DNA of 64,000 nucleotides from JABIAG01 sp964561995. Its GTDB lineage: Archaea; Nanobdellota; Nanobdellia; Woesearchaeales; JABIAG01. A program made the position numbers and the translations under genes. This document shows positions 40,617-48,160 of the stretch, piece by piece. A model generated the notes under the pieces. The model did no database searches, was not told the DNA's origin, and was given only the letters and a program-made list of their open reading frames with translations. The DNA lies in the NCBI GenBank assembly GCA_964561995.1, contig CAZLQZ010000004.1:21251-85250 (forward strand), given 5' to 3'. Numbering within the stretch: position 1 is the stretch's first letter; every line of letters starts with the position of its first letter.

Positions 40617-41387
40617 ATGAAATTTAATTTAAACAAAGTTGAGTTTAGTAAAAATGACTTAAGAAAAGGAATAAAGATTCCAACTAAACTAACGAAAGAA
40701 CTTGCTCATTTTATAGGAATTCATATGGGTGATGGTCATTTGAGTAAAAGGAAGAATGGATATAGAATTTGTTATTCTGGTCATTGGATTAATGAATTGA
40801 ATTGGTATCAAAATTATCTTTTTGTTTTGATTAAGAACTTGTTTAATAAAGAAGTTGGTCCTGTTAAAGGACATGATTGTGTTCAAATAAATATTAATTC
40901 TAAAGCTATTCATTTTTTTTTTAGTAAAGTGTGTGATTTACCAGTGGGATCAAAGTCTAATTGTGATTTTCTAAAATTTATTAAAAATGGTTATTTATCT
41001 ATTAAAAAAGCTTTTTTGAGAGGATTTGCCGATACTGATTTTTCATTAGTTTTTAAAAATCGACATAAAAATATCAATTATTATCCTGTTATTGATTGTG
41101 CTATTTCCAATAAAGTTCTTAGAGATTCACTTGTTAATTTAATTGAATCAATTGGTTTTAAAGTTTATTCTAATGAAAGATTGAGAAAAAGAAAAAATAA
41201 AGTTAATGCTTCTTATTATTTTCAAATTAATGGAGTTAAAGCAATTGAAAAATGGATGAAGGAAGTAGGTTTTACTAGTTATAATCAACTGACAAAGTAT
41301 TGGCTTTGGAAAAAACAAGGTTTTGTTCCTTCAAAAACAAATATTAATTACAGGTTAGAAGTATTGAAAATAAGTTTAATAAAATAA
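40617..41387 (+). CDS. LAGLIDADG homing endonuclease
   Basis: A 256-residue two-motif LAGLIDADG protein: LAHFIGIHMGDGHLS (about 29-43) and FLRGFADTDFSLVF (about 137-150), each with the acidic metal-binding residue at the end of the motif helix. It makes a staggered DNA cut and promotes its own spread. It has its own TATA-like AGTATTTAAATG (40587) and an ATG only 30 bases on, so expression is independent of dph2. It lies between truncated dph2 and tRNA-Asn. Whether it is free-standing or sits inside an intron cannot be settled. Confidence 0.85.
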   Translation: MKFNLNKVEFSKNDLRKGIKIPTKLTKELAHFIGIHMGDGHLSKRKNGYRICYSGHWINELNWYQNYLFVLIKNLFNKEVGPVKGHDCVQININSKAIHFFFSKVCDLPVGSKSNCDFLKFIKNGYLSIKKAFLRGFADTDFSLVFKNRHKNINYYPVIDCAISNKVLRDSLVNLIESIGFKVYSNERLRKRKNKVNASYYFQINGVKAIEKWMKEVGFTSYNQLTKYWLWKKQGFVPSKTNINYRLEVLKISLIK

Positions 41388-41391
41388 AATG

Positions 41392-41493
41392 CGCCCCCGA
41401 CCAGATTCGAATTCACCGTGACTTTCTTGCAAAAATCACTCTGGTGACCTTGCGGTTAACAGCCGCACGCTCCACCTACTGAGCTACGGAGGC
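41392..41493 (-). tRNA. tRNA-Asn (anticodon GUU) with a 29-nt intron in the T-arm
   Basis: Acceptor GCCTCCG/CGGGGGC, D-arm GCTC/GAGC, anticodon stem TGCGG/CCGCA with loop CTGTTAA (anticodon GTT), 5-base variable loop AGGTC. The T-stem ACCAG (41441-41445) and T-loop TTCGAAT plus CTGGT (41400-41411) are separated by 29 bases at 41412-41440. Removing them gives a 73-nt mature tRNA. The junction forms a textbook bulge-helix-bulge: central helix CACC/GGTG, bulges AGA and AAT, inner stem GTGATTTTT paired with its GAAAGTCAC partner. Cleavage after the second base of each bulge restores the T-arm exactly. The intron is non-canonical, between positions 53 and 54. Its 3' end lies 4 bases from the endonuclease stop. 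Confidence 0.93.
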
Positions 41494-41597
41494 ACATTAC
41501 ATTGGATTTTTAAACGCTTTATAAAATTTTCTGTAATTTAGAAAGAAATTGGTTTTTTTAATTAAATTTATAAATTAATTTATCTAACTATTTGTTT

Positions 41598-42296
41598 ATG
41601 ACTAAATTTGGCATTATTGGAGCAATGGATGATGAAATTGAAATGTATTTAGAATATATTCAAGATAGAAAAGAAACTAAATGGAACATATTTACTTTTT
41701 ATGAAGGTAAGTTTCAAAATCACGATATTGTATTAGTTAAATCTGGCGTTGGAAAAGTATTTTCTTCAATGGTATGTCAACATCTTATTGATGAATTTAA
41801 TCCCGATATGATACTTTTCACTGGTGTTGGAGGCTCATTAAACAAAGAACTAGAAATTGGCGATGTGGTTGTTGGTGTTGATTCTGTACATCACGATTTT
41901 AATGCAATTCCTTTGGGTTTTAAAAGAGGTCAAATATCTTATACTGATTATAGATTTTTCAATGCTGAACAAAAATTAATTGATTTAGCTTTTAAAACAA
42001 AATTAGAAAAAAATAAGATTATAAAGGGAAGAATTCTTACGGGGGATCAATTTTTTACACAAAAAGATAAAGCAGAACATAGTTATTTGGTTGAAGAACT
42101 TAAAGGAGACTGTATTGAAATGGAAGGTGCAGCAGTTGCTCAAGTATGTAATATTAACGAAGTGCCACATTTAATTATTAGAACTGTTTCTGATAAGGCA
42201 GATGGTACTGCAGTAGAAGATTATAATAATTTCAAATCAATTGTTGCAATGAATTCTTTTAAAATTGTTGAAAATATTATTAAAACTTTTTTATAA
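41598..42296 (+). CDS. mtnN: 5'-methylthioadenosine/S-adenosylhomocysteine nucleosidase
   Basis: A 232-residue member of the MTA/SAH nucleosidase (Pfs) family: N-terminal FGIIGAMDDEIEMYLEYI with the catalytic Glu, the SGVGKVFSSMVCQHLI motif, and near the end GDCIEMEGAAVAQVC and RTVSDKADG, with the catalytic Asp. It splits MTA and SAH into adenine and the thio-ribose, recycling by-products of SAM-dependent reactions. The enzyme is commoner in bacteria than archaea. I chose ATG 41598 rather than a TTG two codons earlier. Divergent from tRNA-Asn. Confidence 0.88.
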   Translation: MTKFGIIGAMDDEIEMYLEYIQDRKETKWNIFTFYEGKFQNHDIVLVKSGVGKVFSSMVCQHLIDEFNPDMILFTGVGGSLNKELEIGDVVVGVDSVHHDFNAIPLGFKRGQISYTDYRFFNAEQKLIDLAFKTKLEKNKIIKGRILTGDQFFTQKDKAEHSYLVEELKGDCIEMEGAAVAQVCNINEVPHLIIRTVSDKADGTAVEDYNNFKSIVAMNSFKIVENIIKTFL

Positions 42297-42326
42297 CATT
42301 AATTTTTGATTTTTTTTATTTATCCC

Positions 42327-42342
42327 AAAGTTTAAATACTAG
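42327..42342 (+). promoter_or_regulatory. BRE/TATA promoter of the channel-like gene
   Basis: AAAGTTTAAATACTAG, identical to the element at 31186-31201. The ATG at 42362 begins 20 bases after it, giving a leaderless transcript. Confidence 0.65.
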
Positions 42343-42361
42343 ATAAATAATTAAATATTTC

Positions 42362-42772
42362 ATGTATAAAACATCAAAAGAAAGCAGGATAGAATTAAAA
42401 TTAAGGTTGATGATTGTTTTCGGATTTGTTTTTCTTTTGTTGTTAATTGGCACATTCTTTTATCACTTTATGGAAGGTTGGACTTTTTCTCAATCATTAT
42501 ATTTTTCTACAATTTCATTAGTTTCAAGAGGATTTTTTGATTTATATCCATCAAATATTTTCTCTGTAATCTTTAGTGTATTTTATTTGTTAATTGGTGT
42601 GGGAATTATGATTTATGCTGTTTCTACAATTGTTGCATATTACATTTCTTTTTATCAACAAGCAGTTGAAAAAAAAGCATCCGAATTAATTAATAAATTA
42701 ACTACAAAGAAGAAAAAAATTAAACCAAAAGAAAAGTGGTATATTCTTAAAGAAAAAGGTAAAGATTTATAA
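42362..42772 (+). CDS. Two-helix ion-channel-like membrane protein with degenerate selectivity filter
   Basis: A 136-residue protein laid out like a two-helix potassium channel: first membrane helix (about 15-33), pore helix (SQSLYFSTISLV, about 43-54), filter position, second membrane helix (about 68-95) and a basic tail. Aligning with FSxxTLTTVGYGDxYP, the residues here are FSTISLVSRGFFDLYP (about 48-63): TVGYGD has become S-R-G-F-F-D, so Gly-Tyr-Gly is lost while the framing residues remain. It is therefore unlikely to select potassium. It might be a gated pore of other selectivity, or a structural homologue. Confidence 0.75.
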   Translation: MYKTSKESRIELKLRLMIVFGFVFLLLLIGTFFYHFMEGWTFSQSLYFSTISLVSRGFFDLYPSNIFSVIFSVFYLLIGVGIMIYAVSTIVAYYISFYQQAVEKKASELINKLTTKKKKIKPKEKWYILKEKGKDL

Positions 42773-42817
42773 AAAATCCTTATTTTCGAATAACTTGTAA
42801 TTATTGGAGGGATAGTA

Positions 42818-43567
42818 ATGAAACAAGATATTGAAGAAATAATAAAACAAGGAAGAATAGATAAGTGTTGGAAAGATTTAACTTCTCAAAGCACTTTTGG
42901 TGTTTCTAAAGAAGAAGCATTTTGGTTGAATGACATTTTAAGAAATGAAGAAATTAAGCAAGTTTATGAACAAACTCAAAAAGAAATTTCTGGATATGAT
43001 ATTTTAAGTGAAAATACGTCTTATCGTGCAGAAACAATTGATGTTAATGGACAAGGTTCATTTGTTCCAAAATTAAATGTTACTGAATCAAGAAGAAAAA
43101 ATAAACACCTTTATTCTGGAAAAAGAAGAAGTCCAAAACAATACGACCCAACTTTAAAAAGAAAATTTGTTAGAACAGAAGACCAAGTTTATGCTGCAGC
43201 TAGAGATATTGTTAAGGGGCATTCAAAACCTGATGATTATTTGTTGGTTAATGGTGCTGCAAACTTTAGACAATTAATGTTAACTGCAGAAAAAAAAGGA
43301 AATTCTATGGATTCAGATTTGGCACTTAATTGGTTAAAAGGTTATATTGATTTAAGAAAACAAGAAGTAGCTAAACCATTAAGAAACGTAGGTAGTAAAA
43401 ATGGCTCTCTTCAAAGAAGACCTTTTGGTAAAGGTTATGCTAATGCAAAATTAGAAAGTCAAGATGATCTTTTTGAAAAACGTTTGCCTGCTGGTACTGT
43501 TAAACCTCAACCAATAGAAGCTGTTTCTTCTTATAACGGTGTTTTTGGTCATAGTTGTAGGATTTAA
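42818..43567 (+). CDS. Hypothetical protein, 249 residues
   Basis: I do not recognise it. The protein is soluble and basic, with a helical N-terminal third, a Lys/Arg-rich KRRSPKQYDPTLKRKFVRTED stretch in the middle (about 100-120) and a C-terminal Gly/Ser-rich tail ending GVFGHSCRI. The start has a good ribosome-binding site (TTGGAGGGA). The basic middle region could contact nucleic acid, but this is not shown. Confidence 0.55.
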   Translation: MKQDIEEIIKQGRIDKCWKDLTSQSTFGVSKEEAFWLNDILRNEEIKQVYEQTQKEISGYDILSENTSYRAETIDVNGQGSFVPKLNVTESRRKNKHLYSGKRRSPKQYDPTLKRKFVRTEDQVYAAARDIVKGHSKPDDYLLVNGAANFRQLMLTAEKKGNSMDSDLALNWLKGYIDLRKQEVAKPLRNVGSKNGSLQRRPFGKGYANAKLESQDDLFEKRLPAGTVKPQPIEAVSSYNGVFGHSCRI

Positions 43568-43745
43568 CAGTAATATTTATAAAACAACTTCTTTTTTTTA
43601 TTATTAAATTTAAATGATTTTAAGCTTACCTTGGCAACTGTTTTGTTAGTTGACACTGAAAATAGGTATCAAAAGTTTTACTTTTGTAATCTTGCTGAAA
43701 AGCAAGGTTTCCTCATGTTTGCTTGTCAAGCTTGAAAAATTCATT

Positions 43746-43857
43746 GGCCCTGTAGCATAGTCTGGTGGTGCGCACGACTGATATATTGGTTTCCTGATAT
43801 TCGGGAAAGCTAATGACCGAAATCGTGAGGTCCGGAGTTCAAATCTCCGCGGGGCCA
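43746..43857 (+). tRNA. tRNA-Ile (anticodon GAU) with a 38-nt anticodon-loop intron
   Basis: Acceptor GGCCCTG/CGGGGCC (one G-U), discriminator A, D-arm GCAT/GTGC, anticodon stem CACGA/TCGTG, variable AGGTC, T-arm CGGAG TTCAAAT CTCCG. The mature loop CTGATAA (anticodon GAT) results if bases 43784-43821 are removed (canonical site 37/38; a one-base shift gives the same product). The intron folds with TTGGT/ACCGA and TTTCC/GGGAA stems, but the usual 4-bp central helix of the bulge-helix-bulge is not formed cleanly, so a relaxed motif is implied. Confidence 0.88.
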
Positions 43858-43904
43858 TATATTTTTAATTATCTTTTTAAACAATCTATAATTTCTATTA
43901 ATTT

Positions 43905-44372
43905 ATGTTTCGAGAAAGTCAAGATTTAGCTCAAAAAGAACTTATTTCCCTATTTTATGAAATGGCAACGCATGTTAAAAATCCTTATGTTAATTGCGAA
44001 ATATTCTCTGATAACATTGCTAAAAGACTAAAACAAAAAGATATAGATTACAGGGCACTTGTTGTTAGAGCAGGGTTTCAATGTAAAGAAAATGTGGATG
44101 AAATTGAGCAAACGGGAATTTGTAAAGAAAGACGACATTCTTATGATGGCATTTATGCTGCTCACTTTAGTGAGATGAGATATATTCATGTTATTGATGA
44201 CATGGCTCTTAATCCTTTATATTGGTTGAATCATTATGTAGAAAACAATCCTGCTTTGGTTTTTTATGATGCAGATAAATTGACTTTACAAGATGAAGAT
44301 ATGAAGCGTTATAGTTTTAATACTGAACCTTTAGATGCTTTAGTTGGTATTTTAGAATTTAGAATTATTTAA
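43905..44372 (+). CDS. Hypothetical protein with a possible Cys-His-Asp arrangement
   Basis: A 155-residue protein of unknown family. Residues VNCEIFSDNIAKRL (about 29-42) put a Cys at the start of a helix, and AAHFSEMRYIHVIDDMALNPL (about 86-106) put His and Asp on following strands, an arrangement like papain/transglutaminase-type folds. This is suggestive only. Follows tRNA-Ile by 47 bases and converges on the gene at 44384. Confidence 0.45.
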   Translation: MFRESQDLAQKELISLFYEMATHVKNPYVNCEIFSDNIAKRLKQKDIDYRALVVRAGFQCKENVDEIEQTGICKERRHSYDGIYAAHFSEMRYIHVIDDMALNPLYWLNHYVENNPALVFYDADKLTLQDEDMKRYSFNTEPLDALVGILEFRII

Positions 44373-44383
44373 TTTCTTTTTCA

Positions 44384-44941
44384 TTAGTTAGGTAAAGTGT
44401 CGGGTCTCCATCCATCACTATCATCATCTTTCCAATAATCTGCACTATCTTTTCTTTTATGATTTGTTTTTTTTGGAGGTTTTTTTATATCATAAATGTG
44501 ATAATCGTCTTCAATATCGGGCGTGTATTTCAAACATCTTCTTTTTAACATGTTTTCATAGCTTATTTTAATTAATTCAGCTCGATGTTGAAAATGCATC
44601 CTTAATCCTTCTCCTACTAAAATAAAGTTAGGATTAAAAGCTACGCCATATAATGTGATTAAGTTTGGTAAAACTTTTCCGACAAGCGTATGTTTAAGAA
44701 TTTCAGAATTATAATGTTGTGTAAGGAGTCTTTGTTTATTTTTCTCGGAAAAATATTCACAAACAGTATTGATTTTTTGTGAATAAAAATATTTGGTGTT
44801 TGAGCCGATAACATATTCCCAAAATTCACTATTTGCGAAATACTCTTGATTTTTATCAACAAAATTATCTAGTTTATCAAATGCTTTGTCAACCAAATTA
44901 AAGGGGTTTAGAGCATAAATTTTATCACTTAATTCTGTCAT
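44384..44941 (-). CDS. Hypothetical protein, 185 residues
   Basis: A soluble protein with an aromatic, helical N-terminal half (DKFDNFVDKNQEYF-like stretch, about 18-36), a central hydrophobic segment (LITLYGVAFNPNFILVGEG, about 95-113), and a charged C-terminal tail with Asp-rich YWKDDDSDGWRP. No family recognised. The next gene on the same strand, the Cys-rich protein, ends 28 bases upstream of its start, so they may form an operon. Confidence 0.5.
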   Translation of the reverse strand: MTELSDKIYALNPFNLVDKAFDKLDNFVDKNQEYFANSEFWEYVIGSNTKYFYSQKINTVCEYFSEKNKQRLLTQHYNSEILKHTLVGKVLPNLITLYGVAFNPNFILVGEGLRMHFQHRAELIKISYENMLKRRCLKYTPDIEDDYHIYDIKKPPKKTNHKRKDSADYWKDDDSDGWRPDTLPN

Positions 44942-44968
44942 AAATAAGTAAGAAATGTAACTTTATAT

Positions 44969-45406
44969 TTAACTCTTTTCCATATATTCTTCTAATAACT
45001 TATTAGAATCCATTAAAATGGAATAGTGATAATTATCAAATTTTTTACTTTTAATAAATTTAATAAATTTCTTTTGTTTTTTTTCATCCCATTCTAAAAA
45101 TAATTTAAATGTTTTACACATATAATCAACATCACAATTATCTTCTCTAAAATCAAAATTATTGTTTCTTAATGGGTGTAATGGACAAAAGATTTCTCCC
45201 TCTTTTTCAATAACATTTCTACAAACACCAGAATCTCTTAAGTCCCATTTGTGTGCTCTTTCTCTGAATTTATTTAAGTCTTTTAATTTTTCAAATTCTT
45301 TAGTATTTTTCTTAATATCTTTTTTCAATTCTTTAATTGAAGTATAATCATGACCACAACATCCAAAACAACTTAATCCATCAAATTGGCATAAATTTAT
45401 TTTCAT
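44969..45406 (-). CDS. Cys-rich protein, YkgJ-like metal-binding candidate
   Basis: A 145-residue protein with Cys at about 6, 13, 16, 17, 62, 74, 91 and 97: the first four in CQFDGLSCFGCCGHD and the rest in SGVCRNV, EIFCPLHP, DNCDVDYMC. This resembles the zinc- or iron-chelating YkgJ-type cysteine clusters, in which such cysteines bind one metal. The C-terminal third is Lys-rich helix. Substrate and function are unknown. It is upstream of and on the same strand as the hypothetical gene at 44384. Confidence 0.6.
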   Translation of the reverse strand: MKINLCQFDGLSCFGCCGHDYTSIKELKKDIKKNTKEFEKLKDLNKFRERAHKWDLRDSGVCRNVIEKEGEIFCPLHPLRNNNFDFREDNCDVDYMCKTFKLFLEWDEKKQKKFIKFIKSKKFDNYHYSILMDSNKLLEEYMEKS

Positions 45407-45522
45407 TTTACTTAGATTTATTTTAGTATTTATAAAATCTCTTCATGAATTAATGATGCAAAAGAATTGCTAATAAAAAGATTTTTATAATAATTCAACA
45501 AAAATAACCTTGAGGTGATAAT

Positions 45523-45675
45523 ATGGCTCGAAGTTTAAGTACATATTTAGGTATATTTTTGATAGCAATTGGAATTTTACCCTTTTTAGGAGTAGGATTT
45601 GGTGGTTTAATTCAGCAAATAATTAATGTACTAGTAATTGTATCAGGTGTTATTTTGATTTTATCACAGAGATAA
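45523..45675 (+). CDS. 50-residue membrane protein
   Basis: A short frame beginning ATG 45523 behind a clear ribosome-binding site TGAGGTGATAAT. It encodes MARSLSTYLG followed by two hydrophobic segments (about 9-25 and 32-47) with a Gly-rich turn (GVGFGGLIQQ). TATA-like TTTTTATAATAATTC (45483) lies about 35 bases upstream. The good ribosome-binding site, promoter and membrane pattern support a real gene, though I do not know the family. Confidence 0.6.
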   Translation: MARSLSTYLGIFLIAIGILPFLGVGFGGLIQQIINVLVIVSGVILILSQR

Positions 45676-45711
45676 TTTCTTTTTTTTTTATAATTTTGAG
45701 AAACAAGAATT

Positions 45712-46617
45712 CTATTTTAAGAGATTTATAATTTTATTTTTTGTTATTTTATTCTTTTTAAACAATTCTTTTGCAGTTCCAGATTCTCCAAATTTATCAT
45801 TTACTCCAATTCTTATAACTTTACAAGGATAATTTTCACTTACAATTTCTGCAACCGCTGAACCTAATCCTCCATTGATTTGGTGATCTTCAATAGTAAT
45901 TATTTTTTTACATTCTTTTGCAGCTTTAATTATTGCTTTTTTGTCAATAGGTTTAATTGTATGCATATTAAGAACTCTTACATTTTTAATCTCATCTGCT
46001 GCTTTAATTCCTTCAATAAGAATAGGACCGCATCCAATTATGCACGCTTTTTTTCCTTTTCTTAATTCTTGAGCTTTTCCAATTTTAAAATCTGTTTTTG
46101 AAGTAGTAATTTCTTCATTTTTAGATCTTCCCATTCTAATATAACAAGGCCCATTATATTTTGAAATTGCATGTGTTGCTTTTTTTGCTTGTTCAAAATC
46201 AATTGGTTGAATAACAATCATATTTGGTAATGTTCTCATTAAAGCAATATCTTCTAACATTTGATGCGTAGCACCATCTTGTCCTACATCTAAACCAGTA
46301 TGAGTTGAAACAATTTTCACATTAACGTTATTATAACAAATTGTTGTTCTAATTTGTTCCCAATTTCTTCCTGGACTAAAAGTTCCAAAACTACTTACAA
46401 AAGGAATTTTTCCAACGTGAGCTAAACCTGAACCAACCGTTACTAAGTTTTGTTCAGCAACTCCAACATCAAAGTATCTGTTAGGGTATTTTTCTTTAAA
46501 CCATTTCATTCTTACTGATGGTGCAAGATCTGCTGATAAGGCAACGATTTTTTTATTTTTACCTAATTCTAGTAATGCTTCTCCAAATCCATCCCTGCAT
46601 GATTTTTCATCTTTCAT
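45712..46617 (-). CDS. tktB: Transketolase, C-terminal subunit
   Basis: A 301-residue protein with the pyrimidine-binding and C-terminal domains of a split transketolase: DVGVAEQNLVTVGSGLAH with the TPP-activating Glu (about 50-67), PFVSSFGTFSPGRNWEQIR, GATHQMLEDIALMR (about 116-129) and the C-terminal VLNMHTIKPIDKKAI. It pairs with the N-terminal subunit (46703-47524) to transfer two-carbon units between sugar phosphates. Start is coupled by an ATGA overlap to the 30-codon gene upstream. Last gene of the pentose-phosphate operon. Confidence 0.92.
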   Translation of the reverse strand: MKDEKSCRDGFGEALLELGKNKKIVALSADLAPSVRMKWFKEKYPNRYFDVGVAEQNLVTVGSGLAHVGKIPFVSSFGTFSPGRNWEQIRTTICYNNVNVKIVSTHTGLDVGQDGATHQMLEDIALMRTLPNMIVIQPIDFEQAKKATHAISKYNGPCYIRMGRSKNEEITTSKTDFKIGKAQELRKGKKACIIGCGPILIEGIKAADEIKNVRVLNMHTIKPIDKKAIIKAAKECKKIITIEDHQINGGLGSAVAEIVSENYPCKVIRIGVNDKFGESGTAKELFKKNKITKNKIINLLK

Positions 46618-46706
46618 TTTTTTAATTCCTCACTACATTTTCGTATTGTAGCTTCCGATTTTAAGTATGGTTTCCATTGCATTCCAACCATACGAATTTC
46701 TTTCAT
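46614..46706 (-). CDS. 30-residue protein between the transketolase subunit genes
   Basis: A 30-codon reading frame bridges the two transketolase genes with ATGA overlaps at both ends: its ATG (46706-46704) overlaps the stop of the N-subunit gene, and its stop (46616-46614) overlaps the start of the C-subunit gene. It encodes MKEIRMVGMQWKPYLKSEA and then a helical TIRKCSEELKK. Its Trp and mixed charge make a folded peptide possible. The exact coupling suggests it is translated rather than a chance frame; its function is unknown. It might stabilise the split enzyme or be a translation-coupling linker. Confidence 0.6.
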   Translation of the reverse strand: MKEIRMVGMQWKPYLKSEATIRKCSEELKK

Positions 46707-47524
46707 CTTTTCAATTCCTCTATTGCTATCTCTGCTTCTTTTATATTTGGAGCTTTACCATGCCATTTCCATTTATTTTCCATAAATGAAACACCTTTTC
46801 CTGGAATTGTATTTGCAATAATCATTAGTGGTTTTTTTGATTTTGTTTTTAGAGCAGTTCTTATTTGTGAAATGTTATTTCCGTTAATTGTTTTAGTATT
46901 CCATCCAAATGCTTTATACTTTTTTTCTAAGTTACCTAGTGGCATTATTTCTTTTGTATTACCACTTAACTGAATATTATTTTTGTCCATTACACAAATT
47001 AAATTGTTCAAATTATATTTGGCAGCAAACATAACACCTTCCCATGTGTTTCCTTCATCTTGCTCGCCATCAGAAATAATACAAAATACTTTATTTTTTT
47101 TCTTATCAAGTTTTAATCCTAATGCCATTCCTGCAGCTTGAGAAATACCACTTCCTAAAGGGCCAGAACTAGTTTCTAATCCTGGTAAACTCTCTCGATG
47201 TGGATGTCCTTGCAATCTAGAATTTAATTTTCTTAATGTCATTAATTCTTTTTCAGGAAAAAATCCTGCTTCTGACATTACAGCATAAAGAATTGGATTT
47301 ATGTGTCCATTTGATAATACTAAATAATCTCTTTTAATCCATTTTGGGTTTGAGGGATCATATTTCATCACATCAAAATATAATACTGAAAAAATATCTG
47401 CCATTCCCAAACTACCTGCCGGATGACCTGAACCTGCTTTTGCTAGCATTTTAATTACATTAATTCTTAATTGTTTTGCAATTTTTTTAAGCAAGTTATT
47501 TTTTACCATTTTTGTATGTTTCAA
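46703..47524 (-). CDS. tktA: Transketolase, N-terminal subunit
   Basis: A 273-residue TPP-binding subunit: GSGHPAGSLGMADIFSVLYF (about 32-51), GPLGSGISQAAGMALG (about 117-132) and the diphosphate-binding ISDGEQDEGNTWEGVMFAAK ... NN (about 145-175), fitting GDGxxxEG with a Ser in place of the first Gly. It forms the active site together with the C-subunit. Split transketolases are the usual archaeal form. The start could be M1 or a Met six codons inside. Its stop overlaps the 30-codon gene start. Confidence 0.92.
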   Translation of the reverse strand: MKHTKMVKNNLLKKIAKQLRINVIKMLAKAGSGHPAGSLGMADIFSVLYFDVMKYDPSNPKWIKRDYLVLSNGHINPILYAVMSEAGFFPEKELMTLRKLNSRLQGHPHRESLPGLETSSGPLGSGISQAAGMALGLKLDKKKNKVFCIISDGEQDEGNTWEGVMFAAKYNLNNLICVMDKNNIQLSGNTKEIMPLGNLEKKYKAFGWNTKTINGNNISQIRTALKTKSKKPLMIIANTIPGKGVSFMENKWKWHGKAPNIKEAEIAIEELKR

Positions 47525-47546
47525 AATTTTTATTTTTGAGACATTC

Positions 47547-47571
47547 CAAAAGTACTTTTATTGTACTTTTG
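47547..47571. promoter_or_regulatory. Hairpin at the rpe stop codon
   Basis: CAAAAGTAC and GTACTTTTG form a 9-bp stem with a 7-base loop, spanning the end of rpe just before the transketolase genes. It could tune relative expression in the operon or terminate some transcripts. Confidence 0.4.
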
Positions 47572-48160
47572 TTATGAATTTAACTGGATCTTTTTTATTC
47601 CATAATTGTGATGCCATTACAACTCTTGTTGCACCAGCTTTTTCTAATGATTTTATGTTCTTTTCACTAATTCCCCCATCAACACAGATTGGTAATGGAG
47701 TTATTTTTCTTAATTTTTTAACTTTATTTAATGTTGAGGGGATAAAAGGTTGTCCACTTTTGCCTGCAATAATTCCCATAACAATTATTTCGTCAATTTT
47801 ATCTAAAAAAGGTTTTAATTTTTCAATTTTAGTTTTATTTTTAATTGCTAAACCTACTTTTAATTTATGCTTTTTAATTAATTGAATTAATTTATTTGTT
47901 TTTTTTAATTCAACATGAATAAATATGATTTTTGCACCTGCTTTTTTATAATAATATATTTGTCTTTCAGGATTAAGTGTCATTAAATGAACTTCTTTTA
48001 TTAATTTAGTTTTAAAATTTTTAACAAATTTTGGAGTAAATCCTTGTTTATTTTTAACAAATTTTCCGTCTGCTACATCAAACTGTATTCTACTACAAAC
48101 TTTTTCTATAGATTCAATATCATATTTCTTTTGTCCAAGAATTGAGGGAGTTATTTGCAT
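47558..48160 (-). CDS. rpe: Ribulose-phosphate 3-epimerase
   Basis: A 200-residue TIM-barrel epimerase: start MQITPSILGQKKYDIESIE, the metal-binding FDVADGKFVKN (about 30-40), HLMTLNPERQI (about 58-68), the GIIAGKSGQPFIPSTLNKV phosphate loop (about 133-151) and CVDGGISEKN (about 162-171). It interconverts ribulose-5-phosphate and xylulose-5-phosphate. It overlaps the rpiB end by 10 bases, so the two are coupled. One step in the non-oxidative pentose-phosphate operon. Confidence 0.92.
   Translation of the reverse strand: MQITPSILGQKKYDIESIEKVCSRIQFDVADGKFVKNKQGFTPKFVKNFKTKLIKEVHLMTLNPERQIYYYKKAGAKIIFIHVELKKTNKLIQLIKKHKLKVGLAIKNKTKIEKLKPFLDKIDEIIVMGIIAGKSGQPFIPSTLNKVKKLRKITPLPICVDGGISEKNIKSLEKAGATRVVMASQLWNKKDPVKFITKVQ

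Noticed and set aside
40269..41387. Dph2 as host of an intein with the endonuclease
   Set aside because: The frame ends with a stop before the endonuclease, which has its own ATG and TATA; no intein splice motifs (Cys/Ser start, His-Asn end) are visible, and no C-terminal extein follows.
43568..43745. Possible C/D-box small RNA upstream of tRNA-Ile
   Set aside because: Two CTGA boxes are present but no convincing TGATGA C box or spacing; the region has a chance hairpin (CTTGC/GCAAG) only.
43646..43858. 70-residue minus-strand reading frame over tRNA-Ile
   Set aside because: It overlaps the tRNA entirely or in large part and has no ribosome-binding site or family pattern.
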